From Paracoccaceae bacterium (GTDB lineage: Bacteria; Pseudomonadota; Alphaproteobacteria; Rhodobacterales; Rhodobacteraceae): DNA of 12,804 bases. The DNA is taken from assembly GCA_026982275.1 (NCBI GenBank), contig JALSHK010000357.1, positions 1-12,804 on the forward strand, written 5' to 3'. The stretch's first letter is position 1, and each line of letters starts with the position of its first letter. The notes beneath the pieces were generated by a model. The model was given only the letters and a program-made list of their open reading frames with translations, had not been told where the DNA came from and made no database searches. Below are positions 12,635 through 12,804 of the stretch, in pieces. The translations under genes and the position numbers were made by a program.

Positions 12635-12804
12635 ATGCAAATTCCAACCGGCCATGACGGCCCCTATGCCGCCCCTGTAAAGCTGGCGCAAAAGCGCGTT
12701 TTGCCTGCGTGGATTGATTATAACGGCCATATGAATGTGGCCTATTATACCATGGCCTTTGATACCGCGATTGACCGGTTTCTGGAAAGCGAACTGGGTA
12801 TGGG
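12635..12804 (+). CDS. Thioesterase, hotdog fold (partial, runs off the window)
   Basis: The first 56 complete codons are present; the gene continues past the end. After MQIPTGHDGPYAAPVKLAQK comes VLPAWIDYNGHMNVAYYTMAF (about 22-42), the typical opening of 4-hydroxybenzoyl-CoA-thioesterase-like hotdog enzymes, with the catalytic-region acid in WIDYNGHMN. The start at 12635 is supported by AAAGGAAAGAG upstream. Related domains occur in acyl-CoA thioesterases and in betainyl-CoA thioesterase of carnitine breakdown. With only the N-terminus visible the substrate cannot be assigned. Confidence 0.75.
   Translation, partial: MQIPTGHDGPYAAPVKLAQKRVLPAWIDYNGHMNVAYYTMAFDTAIDRFLESELGM

Noticed and set aside
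1..12804. CRISPR arrays, insertion sequences, phage or defence genes
   Set aside because: No regularly spaced repeats, transposase or integrase motifs, or phage proteins were seen on either strand.

Overview
The window looks like a chromosomal segment of a moderately GC-rich alphaproteobacterium, most likely Rhodobacterales (roseobacter/Paracoccaceae type). This is inferred from the overall look of the proteins (TfoX-domain protein, LYS1-type saccharopine dehydrogenase, TadE/TadE/TadG trio, ProXWV-type transporter), not from a database search. Coding density is high, and the real genes form short operons on both strands.

Layout. (1) 57-479 (+) ndk, with a strong intrinsic terminator at 509-540. 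(2) 446-1826 (-) a two-gene unit, saccharopine dehydrogenase then a small TfoX C-domain protein. The TfoX gene's 3' end runs convergently through the ndk terminator and into ndk. (3) 1984-3114 (+) a sulfide:quinone-reductase-like flavoprotein lacking one expected redox cysteine. (4) 3161-4818 (-) purM-purN with an ATGA overlap; a REP-like palindrome forms the purN stop codon, and purM has a structured upstream region. (5) 4943-5019 (+) a CAU-anticodon tRNA, best read as tRNA-Ile2, with its own promoter. (6) 5022-7634 (-) a compact operon for Tad-pilus-type secreted or membrane proteins: a vWA/TadG-like protein and two TadE-like pseudopilins. (7) 7847-10840 (-) proX-proW-proV, a glycine-betaine-type osmoprotectant ABC importer with an intrinsic terminator between proX and proW. 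(8) 11168-12556 (-) a D-lactate-dehydrogenase-type FAD-linked oxidase. (9) 12635-12804 (+) the start of a hotdog-fold thioesterase, cut by the window edge.

How the genes work together. Most of the window is housekeeping: nucleotide metabolism (ndk, purM, purN), a tRNA, amino-acid metabolism and solute uptake. The accessory-looking part is the orphan Tad trio, which sits 2 bp from the tRNA 3' end without flp, tadA, tadB or tadC in view. The osmoprotectant importer may be related to the 2-hydroxyacid oxidase and thioesterase next to it, but the sequence does not prove this. I see no CRISPR array, insertion sequence, phage gene or obvious new defence system. The most interesting signals are in how genes meet: a terminator inside a convergent coding sequence, a repeat that supplies a stop codon, a tRNA abutting a convergent operon followed by a terminator-like hairpin, and a terminator splitting an ABC-transporter operon.
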